From: Phaeoceros laevis
Lineage: Eukaryota > Anthocerotophyta > Anthocerotopsida > Notothyladales
NCBI GenBank assembly: GCA_049999765.1
Contig: JBNGIQ010009169.1
Coordinates: 52,106-116,105, forward strand
Length of the DNA stretch: 64,000 bases
Reading direction: 5' to 3'
The notes beneath the pieces were generated by a model, which did not search any database, was not told the origin of the DNA, and saw nothing but the letters and a program-made list of their open reading frames with translations. A program made the position numbers and the translations under genes. Positions 30,967 through 42,236 of the stretch are shown here, piece by piece; position 1 is the first letter of the stretch, and each line of letters starts with the position of its first letter.

Positions 30967-33247
30967 ATGCCTTACTGCGTCGTCAACCGCAGCAGCGTGG
31001 ATGGAGAGGTGTCAATCTTCTTCCAGCTCTACGGCAATGGAGACACCAAGGTTCTGCTCATTCCAGGTGCTCGCAGCTATCTCGTGCCGTGGTTTTTAGG
31101 GCATCTGCTTGTACTAGTATGATGGCTCCACCGAGACAGTACCGCAGGTAGGGTGACGCTGCACAACGGCTCGCAATGATGCCTCGATGCAACTGCTTTG
31201 TCATGTATCACCCAGCAGGAATGTGTGTTCCGGCTTTGCAGGCCTTGCGTCTACGCACGAGTTATGGACTCCTCAGTTGGTTGCACTTTGCGGCACCAGG
31301 GTACCATTCGATGGGAGTGACACCGGGCCCTCGTACCAGAAGAAAGATGCAGACATGTCTCGGAGTGGTGTACAGGTCTGCGCCTTGGACAACCGCGGTG
31401 TGGGGAAGAGCTCTAAGCCAGAGAAGAAGACATCTTATTCGTAAGCCGCCTTTCCATTTCCAAGCCTTCTCTTTGCATTATGCTGTGCTCTTGCGCATCG
31501 TCTGTACAAGGCGGTGCCGCTCACATGTATGTCCCGCTGCTTGCAGAACGAAAATCATGGCTTTGGATGCACTGTCAGTGATCGACCACCTGGGCTGGCA
31601 AAGAGTCCACGTGTGTGGTCATTCCATGGGTACTTGCAATTTTCCTCTTCATTCTGTACACCGCTTGAGACACAGATTGTGCTTCTTCTCGTACTCACCT
31701 CCTTAAGAGGTGAAGTGAGGTTCACATGGTGTGCCTCAGGTTGTGCATGTTCTCCCTGGCTCAGGTGGTATGATTGCAAGCAAACTAGTTGCTATGGCTC
31801 CACAGCGCTTCTCATCTGCCTGCTTCCTAGCTGTTACTGGAGGAGGATATCAATGCCTGCCAAAAGTAAGGATCCTAAACTACTCCATGAGTAAAACCAT
31901 AACACAGGAATTATATCTCACTGCATTTTTTGAGTGAGCAGACTATATCCTCCCAAGGTGCATCAAGGTTGTACTGGCTTGCTTAATCTCTTCTAGGTCA
32001 CCGTTGTGCTTGCAGCTTGACAAGGCAATGATCTCCCTTTGCTTTCGCTTTTTGAGAGCCAACACTCCTGAGAAAAGGGCGCTTGTAGACCTGGAGACTC
32101 ACTATACGCAGGTTTGGGCACCCTCCACTTTCCCTACCAGGATAGAGCTGGAAACGGTGCAAGGCTTAAGAAGTGTTTGCGACGCTGGGACATACCTCTC
32201 CAACTCTTTGAATTTGCTTGGTAAGGGTCTTGGCAGGATTACCTTGAGCATGAGGTGGGCAACGTGAAGAGACGAGTGTCTTTGTTGCAGGTTAAGATTT
32301 CTGCACATAGACAATGTTGCATGGCGTCCGCCATCCTGTCGCTGTTATGACACTTCGGGCCGTATTGGTGTGCAGGAGTATGTGTCGAATATCACGGCGA
32401 CTGGTATGCAACCTACGCACGGCTTTGATGGCCAAGCCCACGCTTGTTGGACGCACTCTTTGAGCAAGGATGAGATCGACTCCATTCGAGCTGCTGGAAT
32501 ACCTATACTGGTTGTTCACGGCAGGTAAGCTAGATGTGATTTTCACATATGGACCCTCGGTTGGCCGAAGTTGATATTCTGATAAGTCAAGTGGCCAAGC
32601 AGGGGGGACGTTATTGCGCAAGTGAGACATGGGCGATCGTTCGCAAGGAAGCTCCACCCTGTAGCTCGGTTGGTTGAATTGCCCGGTGGGCACATGCTAA
32701 CTCATCAACACACTGCAGAGGTCCTTATCTTCTACTTTCACATGGTCAACCTTCAACATCCATAGTTTGCCACCTGCCTGCCTGACATACTCTTTGATCG
32801 ATGGGCTTTTGTTGGGCATCTAGGTGAATGAGGCTTTGTTGGACTTGCTCGAGTGGTCAGATTTTCAGGGGCAAGATTGGTCGTCATGGAGTGCTAATGT
32901 TGTCGTTGAAGAACGTAAGTATTCCATGTCTGTCGTCTCTACTCGATTTACCATTGTGCTTGTTGAGCGTGAAGAATGGTCCTTGACCAACTGCAGTGGG
33001 GAGGCAGCCAACTGCTGGTGCTGCTCTGGACGAAGGAAGTGTCGGCTTGGCTGCATTCCTTGCTGCCGTGTCAGAGAAGCTCTGGCGTAAACCTAGCTTG
33101 TCAATATCGACTCGACACGAAAGCTGGTCAAGGACTTGGTGGCAAGTATTCATACTTCTGATTCTCGTAGCATCCTGGGCGGTGGTGTGGGGCTGGTTTG
33201 AACGACTAGACCCTGTGAGGAGGGCTTTAAGAAGATATGGGTATTGA
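30967..33247 (+). CDS. Alpha/beta-hydrolase with C-terminal membrane helix, ten exons
   Basis: Exons 30967-31066, 31242-31440, 31547-31629, 31765-31865, 32016-32111, 32141-32220, 32291-32524, 32603-32720, 32824-32914 and 32997-33247 join in phase to 450 aa. It starts MPYCVVNRSS, as plant members of this hydrolase group do. The nucleophile elbow is VCGHSMGGMIA (Ser about 126), the acid is likely the Asp in HGRGDVIAQV and the His is in LPGGHMLTH. Other family marks are VCALDNRGVGKSSKP and AGIPILVVHGR. A C-terminal helix (WWQVFILLILVASWAVVWGW) probably anchors it to a membrane. The exon 6 stretch (DRAGNGARLKKCLRRW) differs most from the usual family sequence. Substrate unknown. The donor at 32721 (GTCCTT) is weak but keeps phase. 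Confidence 0.85.
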
Positions 33248-34194
33248 GTCATTCGGGATACTAGTTGAGAACGCATGCCACGTCAGGGCGTGGCTCAGCC
33301 TCACAAGCGTGGGGGCAACTCTTCTCTTGGCTTCTCCTGCGAAGATCCTGCTCGTGGCTCGTTGGCCCCTTGGTCCTCTCGCTTCCAAAGTTCTATACGG
33401 TTCTGTGATTATCAATCGGAGCACTGCAGCTCCAAAGTGGTATGGGGCAAGACTAATGCTCTGGATACAGTGCTAACTCTCGTGTTAACAGCACAAGGCT
33501 GGCCCAAATGAAGAGTCGGAATATGCGTTTTAGTTGATAGAACAGTGACAGAAGTTACAGAAGTTCCACCTGTACTATCTTACACACTTAGTAACATCGT
33601 AAATCACAAGAAGCCGCTATTTTAGAACTTTCAAATTGTAACTACTCAACGGCTTCAATGAATGTACTATATATATCAATGCTCATATTGCGATCTATTT
33701 ATTAACGGCCCCCTCATTAATGAATGAATGGTAGATAATTGATCCGTTGACCTGGAATGTTTCCAACTTTCCATGATGCAAGTTCAAATACCTTGCATTT
33801 TCTAGCATTTTCCACGTCAAGTTGGTAACATGCGCTTAGCGGAGGATGTTACATCACCGATCTGATCATGATCTGATCACGGGTGTAAATGAGTACACAG
33901 TACAAGGAGTAGCTTTGTTTGGACGTGAAAACGGTGGCTAAGGCAGCCATGGCCACCTCCCTTCCAAGTTAGACTGGGCTCATTGGAGAGTAGAGGAGCC
34001 TAGTGTAGCTTTGTGTCTCCCGTATTCCCCAATTATCCGGACCGCTACTTCCGTATGGTGTCGAACAGCCAGTCCAGCCCGACCTTCTCTCTCTGCTGCT
34101 GTAATGGCCTGTGTGCGCTGGTGTCGCTGATTGATGGACGATCCAGCTGATTTTTTAGTTGCCAATTGCAAGGTTTGCGTCCCGAGTCACGGAG
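33248..34194. other. Intergenic, no supported gene
   Basis: 3' flank of the hydrolase and promoter of the next gene. Two overlapping frames at about 33240-33510 (+) have no recognisable content. The middle is AT-rich. Confidence 0.4.
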
Positions 34195-35878
34195 ATGGCG
34201 ATGTTCGACGTTCCTGTGAAAGTTGCGTTCAAGGCCAAGGAGGGATCAGGCGCAAGCAGCACTACATTCAAGCTGGTGATGTGCCCCCGCAACTTTGATT
34301 TGTCTGTGTTGAAGCGCAATGTGATGGACAACTTTGCGGATTTGATTCCGTCCGGCCTGAGGGCGCGTCCCAAGATGGCTGACACCTTGATCAAGCTGGA
34401 GTACAATGATGCGGAAGGCGACGGTCTCTACATCGTTGCCCCACCCCCCCCATAGGTTTCCACAAACTCATCCTGCTGACACCAGTTGGAAGTCGGTGAT
34501 ACCGCCGATGACGATGCTGATGACACATTCCTCTCACATCCCGCAGGTTTCCAAGGCTCCTGCACCTGCACAGGCGCACGCCAGCCGGCTCCATGCACCT
34601 CATCCCCCTCGTGAATGAAAGTGCAGTCCGCTCCGTGCCTGCAATTTCCCCTCTGGAAGTGCACACAGGGCACGGTCTTGAATTTGCCGGGCAAGTGAGG
34701 CTTGGCGGCGCTGGAGGTGGCACGTTGTCCCTCACCCAGGAGCAAGAGCCGCTGGCCCTGGAAACCTCCATACCACTCTCCTTCTGGTAAAAGCTCGGGG
34801 CCGGCACATGGCCGCCGCCGCCGCCATCGCCGGGTGCAGGCGGCTTTTCCCCCTCGTTGCAAGACAACCACAGCTTGGGGAATTTCGATCCCTCGCTCAG
34901 CTTAGATATGGTCCGTCTCAGCTCATATTCGTGGTCCAGGGATGTCGGATTTGACAAGCAGGCTACATTGTTCAGTGCTCCTTCTGTCCTTGCCAAGAAA
35001 CAAGTTCCCGGTGGAAACTACAGAACGGTGCCGTGCAGGCACTTCCAACGGGGGCACTGCAAGAATGGGGATGATTGTACTTTCCTGCACGCCGGCACTA
35101 GTCCTGCCAGCCTGAGGGGGGATGATCACGACTTGCACAGAGGGGGTTTGGCAGCAGCAGGTAGTCTCTCCAACACATGCATCCATGTAGCAGTAGTACT
35201 AGTAGTACTAGTAGTAGATTAGAACTGGTATGTCTGCAAAACTCACCTTCTCAAGTGTCCTCCTGACAAGCGATTTTTCATACACTCATGTCCTGATGGG
35301 AGTTGGACCGTGTGCAGGCTGGCCTGCAGATGGTGGTATTCAGAAGCTAGACTATATTTCTTCGTCGGATGCTCAACTTTGTTACTGGTTGCAGCAAAAG
35401 ATTGACCAGCCAGTAGGGGTCACTATCGAGGAGCTAGCCTCTCAGGCTTCCACTGCCGATGTCAAGCTGTTGGTGGCTCTGTTAGAGGGGAAGAAGCTGA
35501 CAGGGGACGTCATGGATAAGCTGGTGGAACTGTTGACGAAGGAGGAATTCAGGAAGTGGGAGATGAGGGAGCACACCAACAGAATCTACTCCCTTCTGCT
35601 TGGAACGCCATTCATGGTGCGCTTTCATGCTCATATTATCAGCCTTGTACAGCCCAAAACAAGGCAGATACATCCGTATGTCAAGCTGGCGGAGGAGCTG
35701 CTAAATCGCACTCGGGATGGTTCCTCTGGATGCGATCAAGAGAGTTGTCTCAGATGAAATGACCCCGGATGAGGAATCTGATGCCCGCTTTACTGCGTGG
35801 AGGGAATTACTTCGCAGTGTCAACAGTTTGCTGGACCAGCGGGTTATGCTTAAACGCCTCTACTCAAACAACAACTAG
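34195..35878 (+). pseudogene. PB1-like / CCCH zinc-finger gene, apparently disrupted
   Basis: An ATG at 34195 opens a frame to about 34430 that resembles a PB1 fold, with FKLVMCPRNFDLSVLKRNV and IKLEYNDAEGDGLYI. A later + exon ending at 35160 carries FSPSLQDNHSLGNFDPSLSL and a CCCH finger (TVPCRHFQRGHCKNGDDCTF then LHAG, C-x7-C-x5-C-x3-H). It splices in phase 1 to 35318 onward, a helical C-terminal region (GWPADGGIQKLDYISSSDAQ and LVALLEGKKL) that hits a stop at 35757. A one-base shift near 35716 would continue it to TAG at 35878 (MVPLDAIKRVVSDE and so on). Between PB1 and CCCH, 34440-34800 is coding-like only on the other strand. RNA binding is inferred from the finger type. One or more lesions make function doubtful. 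Confidence 0.6.
34440..34800 (-). other. Inverted second CCCH zinc finger
   Basis: On the minus strand the frame reads KPHLPGKFKTVPCVHFQRGN then CRHGADCTFIHEGDEVHGAG: a second CCCH finger (finger itself about 34608-34690) closely related to the + strand one at 35016-35092. The preceding context (AK.xxPG.xx(K/R)TVPC) also matches. The two fingers face each other about 330 bp apart. It may be a flipped internal segment of the same gene (see findings) or the remains of an inverted duplicate. Confidence 0.65.
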
Positions 35879-38096
35879 CAATGCCAAGACTGGGGGGCAC
35901 TGGGCTGGGCCACCCTTGCTACATCTACATATGTATATCTATATGTAGATTTGCAACTAAAGAAGGCTAGTTGCCCACGTTGCCGGCTGGAATATGGTGG
36001 GTCTTGTGAGCTCAATCGGAAAGACACGACCGCCGGCCTCCACTTGATAGAAGCTTGATCCACCGAACTACCTTACGTCTGGGCCACTATGCACATCACT
36101 CCAACTCACTATGTAGTAATCCTGCCAGGCGGCGGATCGCAGGGATTGATGGGAAACTGGGAGGTAACGGCTGGCTGGTCAGCCCGAAATCCAGGCTGAC
36201 GGCCATCGAACCTTCACGACCTCACTCTCCAGGTTCGCTGAAAAGCCCAGCGTGACTATTTTTACGGGGAGCTGTGAATATAGGACACAACCAAGGGCTC
36301 TGAGCATTCTCGAGATCCTCACAACACTTTTGTCTGTGAGATTGTCCGGGGCAGTTGCCTCCATTGACAAAACCCGGGCATTGTCCACTGTCCGGGTTCG
36401 TGCCCCAAGTGTCCATTGGAATGTACCCAACATATGTTGGGGCACAAGCCATGGCATGTTGGGTACACAACATGCCTTGGATCACAACATGTCAATGTTG
36501 ACCTTTAACTTGACCACTGTCCGGGGCACCTCTATGACATGATGTTACGTAATCTATCTGCTCATATTTGCACTATACATCATATCCCCGAAAGCGTTAG
36601 AGCCCACCATAAGGGGAAGGGGGTATTTTTTGAGGAACCCATAGCCTTCTAAAATATATACAGGCACGGACTAGCAATATTGAGGATAGTGAATGTAAAG
36701 ATACACAGAGCTAGTGCACATACTTGCAACTTTCAACCAAGCATCTATGAAATTAGTATGAATGTTTTGTGACCAATGTTTGAATCTGGGGGACGAGGGG
36801 GGACGAGTTCTCCTGACAACTCAACAATATGCGAGGATGACTCTTCTACACACATTAGGAGCACCAAATGTGTCACATACTTTTTATGTCCCACTGGTGT
36901 ATCATGCTATGCTGGCTGGTATTTCACTCGCATGCAAATTATAGGATTAGACTTGTATTATGAAGAGAAAATTGGTGCGTTCAGTTCAGAGTATGAATTG
37001 TAATCCCTAAACACCTTATCCACGGAGGAGTAGTGATTATGTGCGATTTAATATGGGATAGTTGAAGAAAAGTCTTTTGCCATCCCTGATTGCTGGATTG
37101 AGATGCTTGTGGTGTGGCAAGTTGGCCTTTCTCATAACCACGTAGTAAAGCCTTTCTTCTTCTTCCTCTTCCATGTAAAGCAAATTGGCTCTCCGTCCCC
37201 CTTTTGAGCCCAAAAACCCCTTATTAGCGGACTTTCCATGTGCGAGAGAGACCCCGGGGCTTTTTCGGATGTAGTGCATCTTTAACGGAACGGTAGCGAT
37301 AGATGTCCATAGCGCGTTGGCCTCAAGTCTGTGGCCACCATGGCAGCGGTTGCGAGACGAGGGTGCTCTGGGTTCTTTTGCACTATGAGCCCAATAGATG
37401 AAGGCCCTCAGTTTCGCAAATGGGAATGTTTTCGTATCTTTGGCGCATGTCAGCTGTTTTCAGAAATTTAAGATCTCGAAATAAATGGTACATGGAAAGG
37501 AGGCCTTGCATATGCAAAACAAGCGCAGGGAATCTGTCCAATCAAGCAACTCCCTTATGCCTTTTGTTACCTTTGCACAAACCACAAAATCAATTGCTAC
37601 CACTTAGCGGCTGTCTTCATGTCAGTAAAATCGATTGGTGATGATTGGCATCGCCTTTTATACAGAGAGTAGGAGCATATCTTGTAACGAAGGGAATATT
37701 AGGATTGTAGGTGATTACCAAGTTACCAACCATGGCTTCTTGAGGCTATGACTAGAAAAATTGCAAGATGAACATTCTGGACCATTGTGAATGTCGAGCA
37801 CACACCACATGCCATAAGAAAGACTTCAGGTCGCAAGGGCTACAATCTGACAGAGGGTTCAGAAATTACCGTATGAGAAAATATAAGTACTGCAGCCACT
37901 GAAAGCAGATACCCACTATAAGCAGACAACTGACGGATGCAGTACCAAGGGCTGTCTACTTACAGCAAACTGAGTCAAACATTTTGCAGCAGCTGCCCAT
38001 GGGCGGTCAGGCCTCTGTATGAAACAACTAGCAACTCTTAGAGGTAGCTGCAGTATGCACACTGTAACATGGTCATTGCTGGCAAAACTACGGATG
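35879..38096. other. Intergenic, with one stem-loop repeat
   Basis: No gene supported. 36422-36467 forms a perfect 12-bp inverted repeat (TGTACCCAACAT ... ATGTTGGGTACA) with a 22-bp loop. Around it phrases such as CACTGTCCGGG recur (36387, 36517). From 36550 to 37300 the DNA is AT-rich with no coding sense. Confidence 0.5.
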
Positions 38097-39245
38097 TCAA
38101 ACAAGGTAAGAACATACCCCCAACTTGGTCAACCAAATTGCAGCTTTCCCACCACACACTGCGTTTGTTTGGCCATGCAGGACTTGAGTAGCCCTGTGAG
38201 AGCTCATGCTTCTCCTGCATGAAGTACATGCTGCTTGCAACTGAGCCGTTGAGAAAGCTGGTATCCTTTTCCACTGGTTGTTAGCATTGGCGTAACCATA
38301 CGATCCTGTGGAAGCAGCATCTGACAAGGTGCTAGGGATCTCTTCCCCGTGTACTAGTATAACCTTTCTTTGCGCTTTACTTCCTGAAAAGCAAGCAGTG
38401 ACACCCACAGTCAACGAGACATCTTTTGCGCACAGCAACTCCTTTCTGGGTAACAGACATCAAAGCACACACAAAACGACGAAGTACATCTCATTCCCTC
38501 CTGAAGGAAAAATGCTACGAACCTACAAAGATAGGTACCTTGGACCTTGCCTGGAAGTGCAGTAGCTCGTTTTGCAAGTGCATGAGCATCTTCATTCAGC
38601 GACTGATAAAACCAGCTTGATCATCAGACATAATTTTGATGCATGATCTGACAGAATAATTCTGTCCAGGGACAACTGAGAACTAGGATGCGTACACTGT
38701 CAATCTGTTTAATCGAGAAGTCGGAAAACTTTTCAATCAATGCCTTCGCTTCATTGTAGAGCTTAACATGATGGTATGTGACAGTACGTTTTCCGAGGAG
38801 CTGCACAACAACCAGAATGAGACTCATTTCCACAATTCGCAAAAAAGGACATCCTCAAGTCATTTCCGTACCACAGACGCGTTCCATACACACTCCTTGC
38901 AAGTGAAATGCTCACCTGCTCACAAACAAGACTAGAGCCTCCTTTTGCTTGTAGGTGTAATATGCTTCTCCTTTCAGCTTCCTGCAGCCCGAGTATGAGG
39001 GCACGGTACTCTGCAACATTGCTTGTTGCCTGTCCAAGACTCTCGGCCAGCTCAAACACCTGAACTCACCAGGACATGAATTATTTGAGGTACCAAAATA
39101 TCTCACAAGAAAGACGTCATGTGGGCACTTCGTTTATATGAGTGGACCAAACCAATGCTCCTTCTGGATGACGAAGAAGAGCTCCAGCCCCTGCTCTAGG
39201 AGGTCTTCCAGTTGACACACCGTCAAACTCCAGAGTGTAAAAAGC
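38097..39245 (-). pseudogene. Partial tandem copy of the RNase H gene, one catalytic Asp lost
   Basis: Five exon-like blocks (39245-39153, 39059-38916, 38800-38696, 38602-38551, 38383-38097) mirror exons 3-7 of the gene upstream, with lengths 93, 144, 105 and 52 bp against 93, 144, 108 and 52. Blocks keep phase. Changes: YDGASKGNPG becomes FDGVSTGRPP, and AQGDSTLV becomes AKGGSSLV, so the third catalytic Asp is Gly. The fourth Asp survives in NEDAHALAKR. The donor after 38551 is GC (CCAG/GCAAGG) instead of GT. There are no copies of exons 1-2 (viroplasmin), so there is no proper start. It could be a pseudogene, or alternative 3' exons of the upstream gene. Confidence 0.7.
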
Positions 39246-39501
39246 CTGTGAACATCATCCAGAAACCTTTGAACAATAAATACCGCTTTATCTTTGGGCC
39301 ATTGGTTATACGCACTTCTAGTAGATCCCGTACTAGAACTTATGCATTTATGGGAAGGAAACGGAACAAAATATAGACAGGATGAGCACCTGATTTACAC
39401 TCCTGGGAAGCACGACATCACCTATAAAGAGCAACTGCAACTCAGCTCAAAACGATGTTTCAGCTAGCAGCCATGTGAGATGTGGACAAACATATGCTGC
39501 C

Positions 39502-40966
39502 CTATAGCAGGTCAGGCACCCCACTCGATAACGTGCTTTGTGAATCAAGGTTGCTCTTTGAAGCCGCAACTTGGTTGATTTGAGTGGCTGGACTGGACCG
39601 TACAGCTTGCTGAGGAGACTTGTTCTTCGTATCAAACAGGCTGATGAATGCTTTCTCTGCGAAGCAGAAAATTAAAAGTTCACTTGGGGAAGACCCATAT
39701 TTACAGTAACAAGAATGATCTGGAAAAATCAAATCGACAACAACGCCGATTGACCCTAGAAAAAAAGATTACCTGGAAGGTTGACCCCTAAGTTCGCGAG
39801 ACTATCTGCCTCGGCATTTTGTGCCTGCTCGAAGAAGCAGGGAGTGGTTAGGAAAGGAGGAAAATGTCGTCATCCAGTTACTAATAGCACACCAGAGTCT
39901 GGTACAGAGCCACACCCGAGGAACATAATCGATAGAGAATGTCTTGAATCTTTTTGCAAGATACTTGGCTTCATTACATAGTTGTTGAAGGTGGAGACTA
40001 TTCACTTTCCACTTACCACTCACCTGACCCGCCAGGAAAACGAAAACTTAGAAGATATTGAAACAAAGCGTCAGGTAGACAGAGAACTGTAATGACGACG
40101 GAGATAACCTGCTTGCAAACGAGTGTTGAATCGCCTTGTGCTGTGATCTCAGAAACACCTCTTTGCAATGCTTCTCGAAGGCCCAAGATAAGACCGCGAT
40201 ACTCTGCAACATTATTGGTTGTGATACCCACTCCCTCTGACAAGTTGCAAACCTGTCAAGCAACTTACAGTCAAACCAAGTCCTTCAGCTTGGTAGCTAC
40301 ATGAAGTTGCGTAAGTTGTACTACACGCCAACGTTACAGGGACAACAAAAAGTACCAGGGTTCCATCAGGACGGAGCAAGAGAGCTCCAGCACCAGCCCT
40401 GCCTGGGTTACCCTTCGACGCCCCATCATACTTCAAGGTGTACACCCCCTGGAAAAAAAGATACAGAAAGCAATCTAGTGAAGTTATTTGTAGAATGAGC
40501 CAGTCAATGTGCAATGTTGTAGCAATCCAGTGCAGAGAAAGAACCAGAGATTGTGTCTTCCGTCTTCTCGGAGCAGGAGTAGCCCCCTTGAGTGCCTGCT
40601 GTGAAGAGCTGATGGCAACCTCAACATTGTCGGCCCTAGTCTTTCCAGCAGTAATGAGCTTCAGCTTCCTAGCAACGTTGACTCCTGCCTCGTTTCCTAT
40701 TCTCTTCTTTGATTTGGTACTGATGTCCCCCGTGGAATAATCCCGCGCTTCACACTCTGTTGGGAAACTCTTGGAGTCACTGCCGCAAAATTTCACAACC
40801 TACAAAGAAATCTCTCAGGAAGTGAACATGCAGGAACTAAAAGCACACTGCCAGCGCAGCTGGTCTACTTCTGGAGGGATCCAGCCCTCAATACCTGCAG
40901 TTTGCACCATTCCCAGTTGTCATACACCCCAGGCTTGCGGCCAAACCGCACTCCGTGATAGTTCAT
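39502..40966 (-). CDS. Viroplasmin-RNase H1-like protein, seven exons
   Basis: Exons 40966-40895, 40799-40545, 40448-40356, 40252-40109, 40023-39916, 39824-39773 and 39656-39502 join in phase to 292 aa. Residues 1-45 are a caulimovirus-viroplasmin/HBD domain (VRFGRKPGVYDNWEWCKLQ, then KSFPTECEARDY), which binds RNA-DNA hybrids. Residues 110-240 are an RNase H fold with all four acidic residues: Asp about 117 (KYDGASKGNPG), Glu about 157 (NNVAEYRGL), Asp about 181 (AQGDSTLV) and Asp about 231 (NAEADSLANLG). The enzyme cuts RNA in RNA-DNA hybrids. An upstream open frame (41181-40968, basic, transit-peptide-like) ends out of frame just before this ATG, so a targeting exon may be missed. The gene is divergent from the LYR gene. 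Confidence 0.85.
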
Positions 40967-41397
40967 ACCTGTTCTGACTCAAACGCCGTCCCTGTACACC
41001 GAGGACCCGACATACAACATATGCCGTGAGTACCCGCGACTTCCCCTTCGAAGTAAAAAATCCCGTTTTGAACACACGAGCAGGAGCGCAAACTCTCAAG
41101 CAAGCACCTAAGGGGGCGGACTACCAACGCCTGAGCCACCAACCGTAAGGTCTGAACAGAACGCCTACGTCCTGCGGCCATAGCTCTATGCTTTGCTCAT
41201 GATCAGGCATCCATCTGGTTATCCTAACAGTCTGGGTACGGAGATTGCCCCAGGACAAGATGTTTCTGCTTCCAACACCTTGGCTACCGAATCACTGAAG
41301 ACTGCCGTAGACAAGGAAGATGAGCTTGCGGCTGGCGGGAGAATGCTTGGCTTCACGAATTCTGCAGCGGGCCTCATGCCTGTCGGTGTTTCGGGAA
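40967..41397. promoter_or_regulatory. Shared divergent promoter region, RNase H gene / LYR gene
   Basis: Only 431 bp separate the two divergent start codons, so the promoters and 5' UTRs of both genes must lie here. I see no clear TATA box. The left half also holds the short basic open frame mentioned for the RNase H gene. Confidence 0.5.
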
Positions 41398-42236
41398 ATG
41401 CACGAAGGGCCCGACACTCTCGAGGGTTTACTGGAGAGGCATGTAGTGAAGGGAGCTCAGGGAGGCCCGGCTGTGACAAACACAAGGCGCGAAGCATTAC
41501 ACCTCTATCGATATGTTCTGCGTGCTACGCGCCTGTTTATCTGGTCCAATGAGCATGGAGTCCCGTGGTAAGGGCTGACGAAGCTTGGTGTTGTGTGGAG
41601 TCTGCCTGATGCATGAATACGGGACACCTACTTACATCAGCCACAATTGCACTGATGTGGAGTGTACCTTGGCTTTGTCTTAGGAAGGATGTGCTCAGAG
41701 CTAGTGCAAGGAACGAGTTTGAGGGAGCACGATTTGAGAAGGATCCGGAAATCGTACGTTACCTGTCTTCTGCACTACTGGCAGCTCTTGACATGTTCTG
41801 TGCCTACATGTTTTCTCCTTACTGGTTGACCTGGCGCATGACTGCTTTCATCTTTGGAGTGGTGCAGATCGCAAAGCTTCTTGTTGGTGGAAGGGATGCT
41901 GTAGACTCCACTATTGAGAAGGCAAGTGCCATGTGTGCCCTCGGATTGCTGCTAGTGCTCGTAATCAGGCTAACCCTTTGAGGATAAAGATGAGCTCAAC
42001 TTCATTTGGAGCACTTAGTCAACCTGCAGGTTGTCATGTGTGCAGTTCTTGGCAAAGAGAGAATCGGTGTTGAATCAGCTGCCCGCTGATGGTCGTCCAA
42101 GGTCAGCACTAGAACGTTGTTCGCCAGCCCACGTCTGCTGAGCTATTTGTTACTCGTGACCTGCCTGTCTCTCTTGTCATCGTTTCTCTATCGATGCTTC
42201 AACAGAAATTAACCTTTCAGTCTTTGCGATTGTTGA
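41398..42236 (+). CDS. LYR-motif (Complex1_LYR) protein, five exons
   Basis: Exons 41398-41567, 41684-41753, 41868-41921, 42046-42101 and 42221-42236 join in phase to 121 aa. The core is REALHLYRYVLRATRLFIW followed by PWKDVLRASARNEFEGARF, EKDPEI and LLVGGRDAVDS: the L-Y-R tripeptide and the following conserved Arg/Phe mark the LYR family. Its small helical mitochondrial proteins bind acyl carrier protein and help assemble respiratory complexes or Fe-S enzymes. Exon 3 ends in a GC donor (GAG AAG/GCAAGT). Intron 2 (41754-41867) is 114 bp and open in frame, so retention would insert 38 hydrophobic residues. Start chosen as the ATG nearest the domain; an upstream alternative start exists. Confidence 0.8.

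Noticed and set aside
33237-33511. Extra C-terminal exon or separate gene after the hydrolase
   Set aside because: Two overlapping frames are open, but neither continues the hydrolase in phase nor resembles a known protein.
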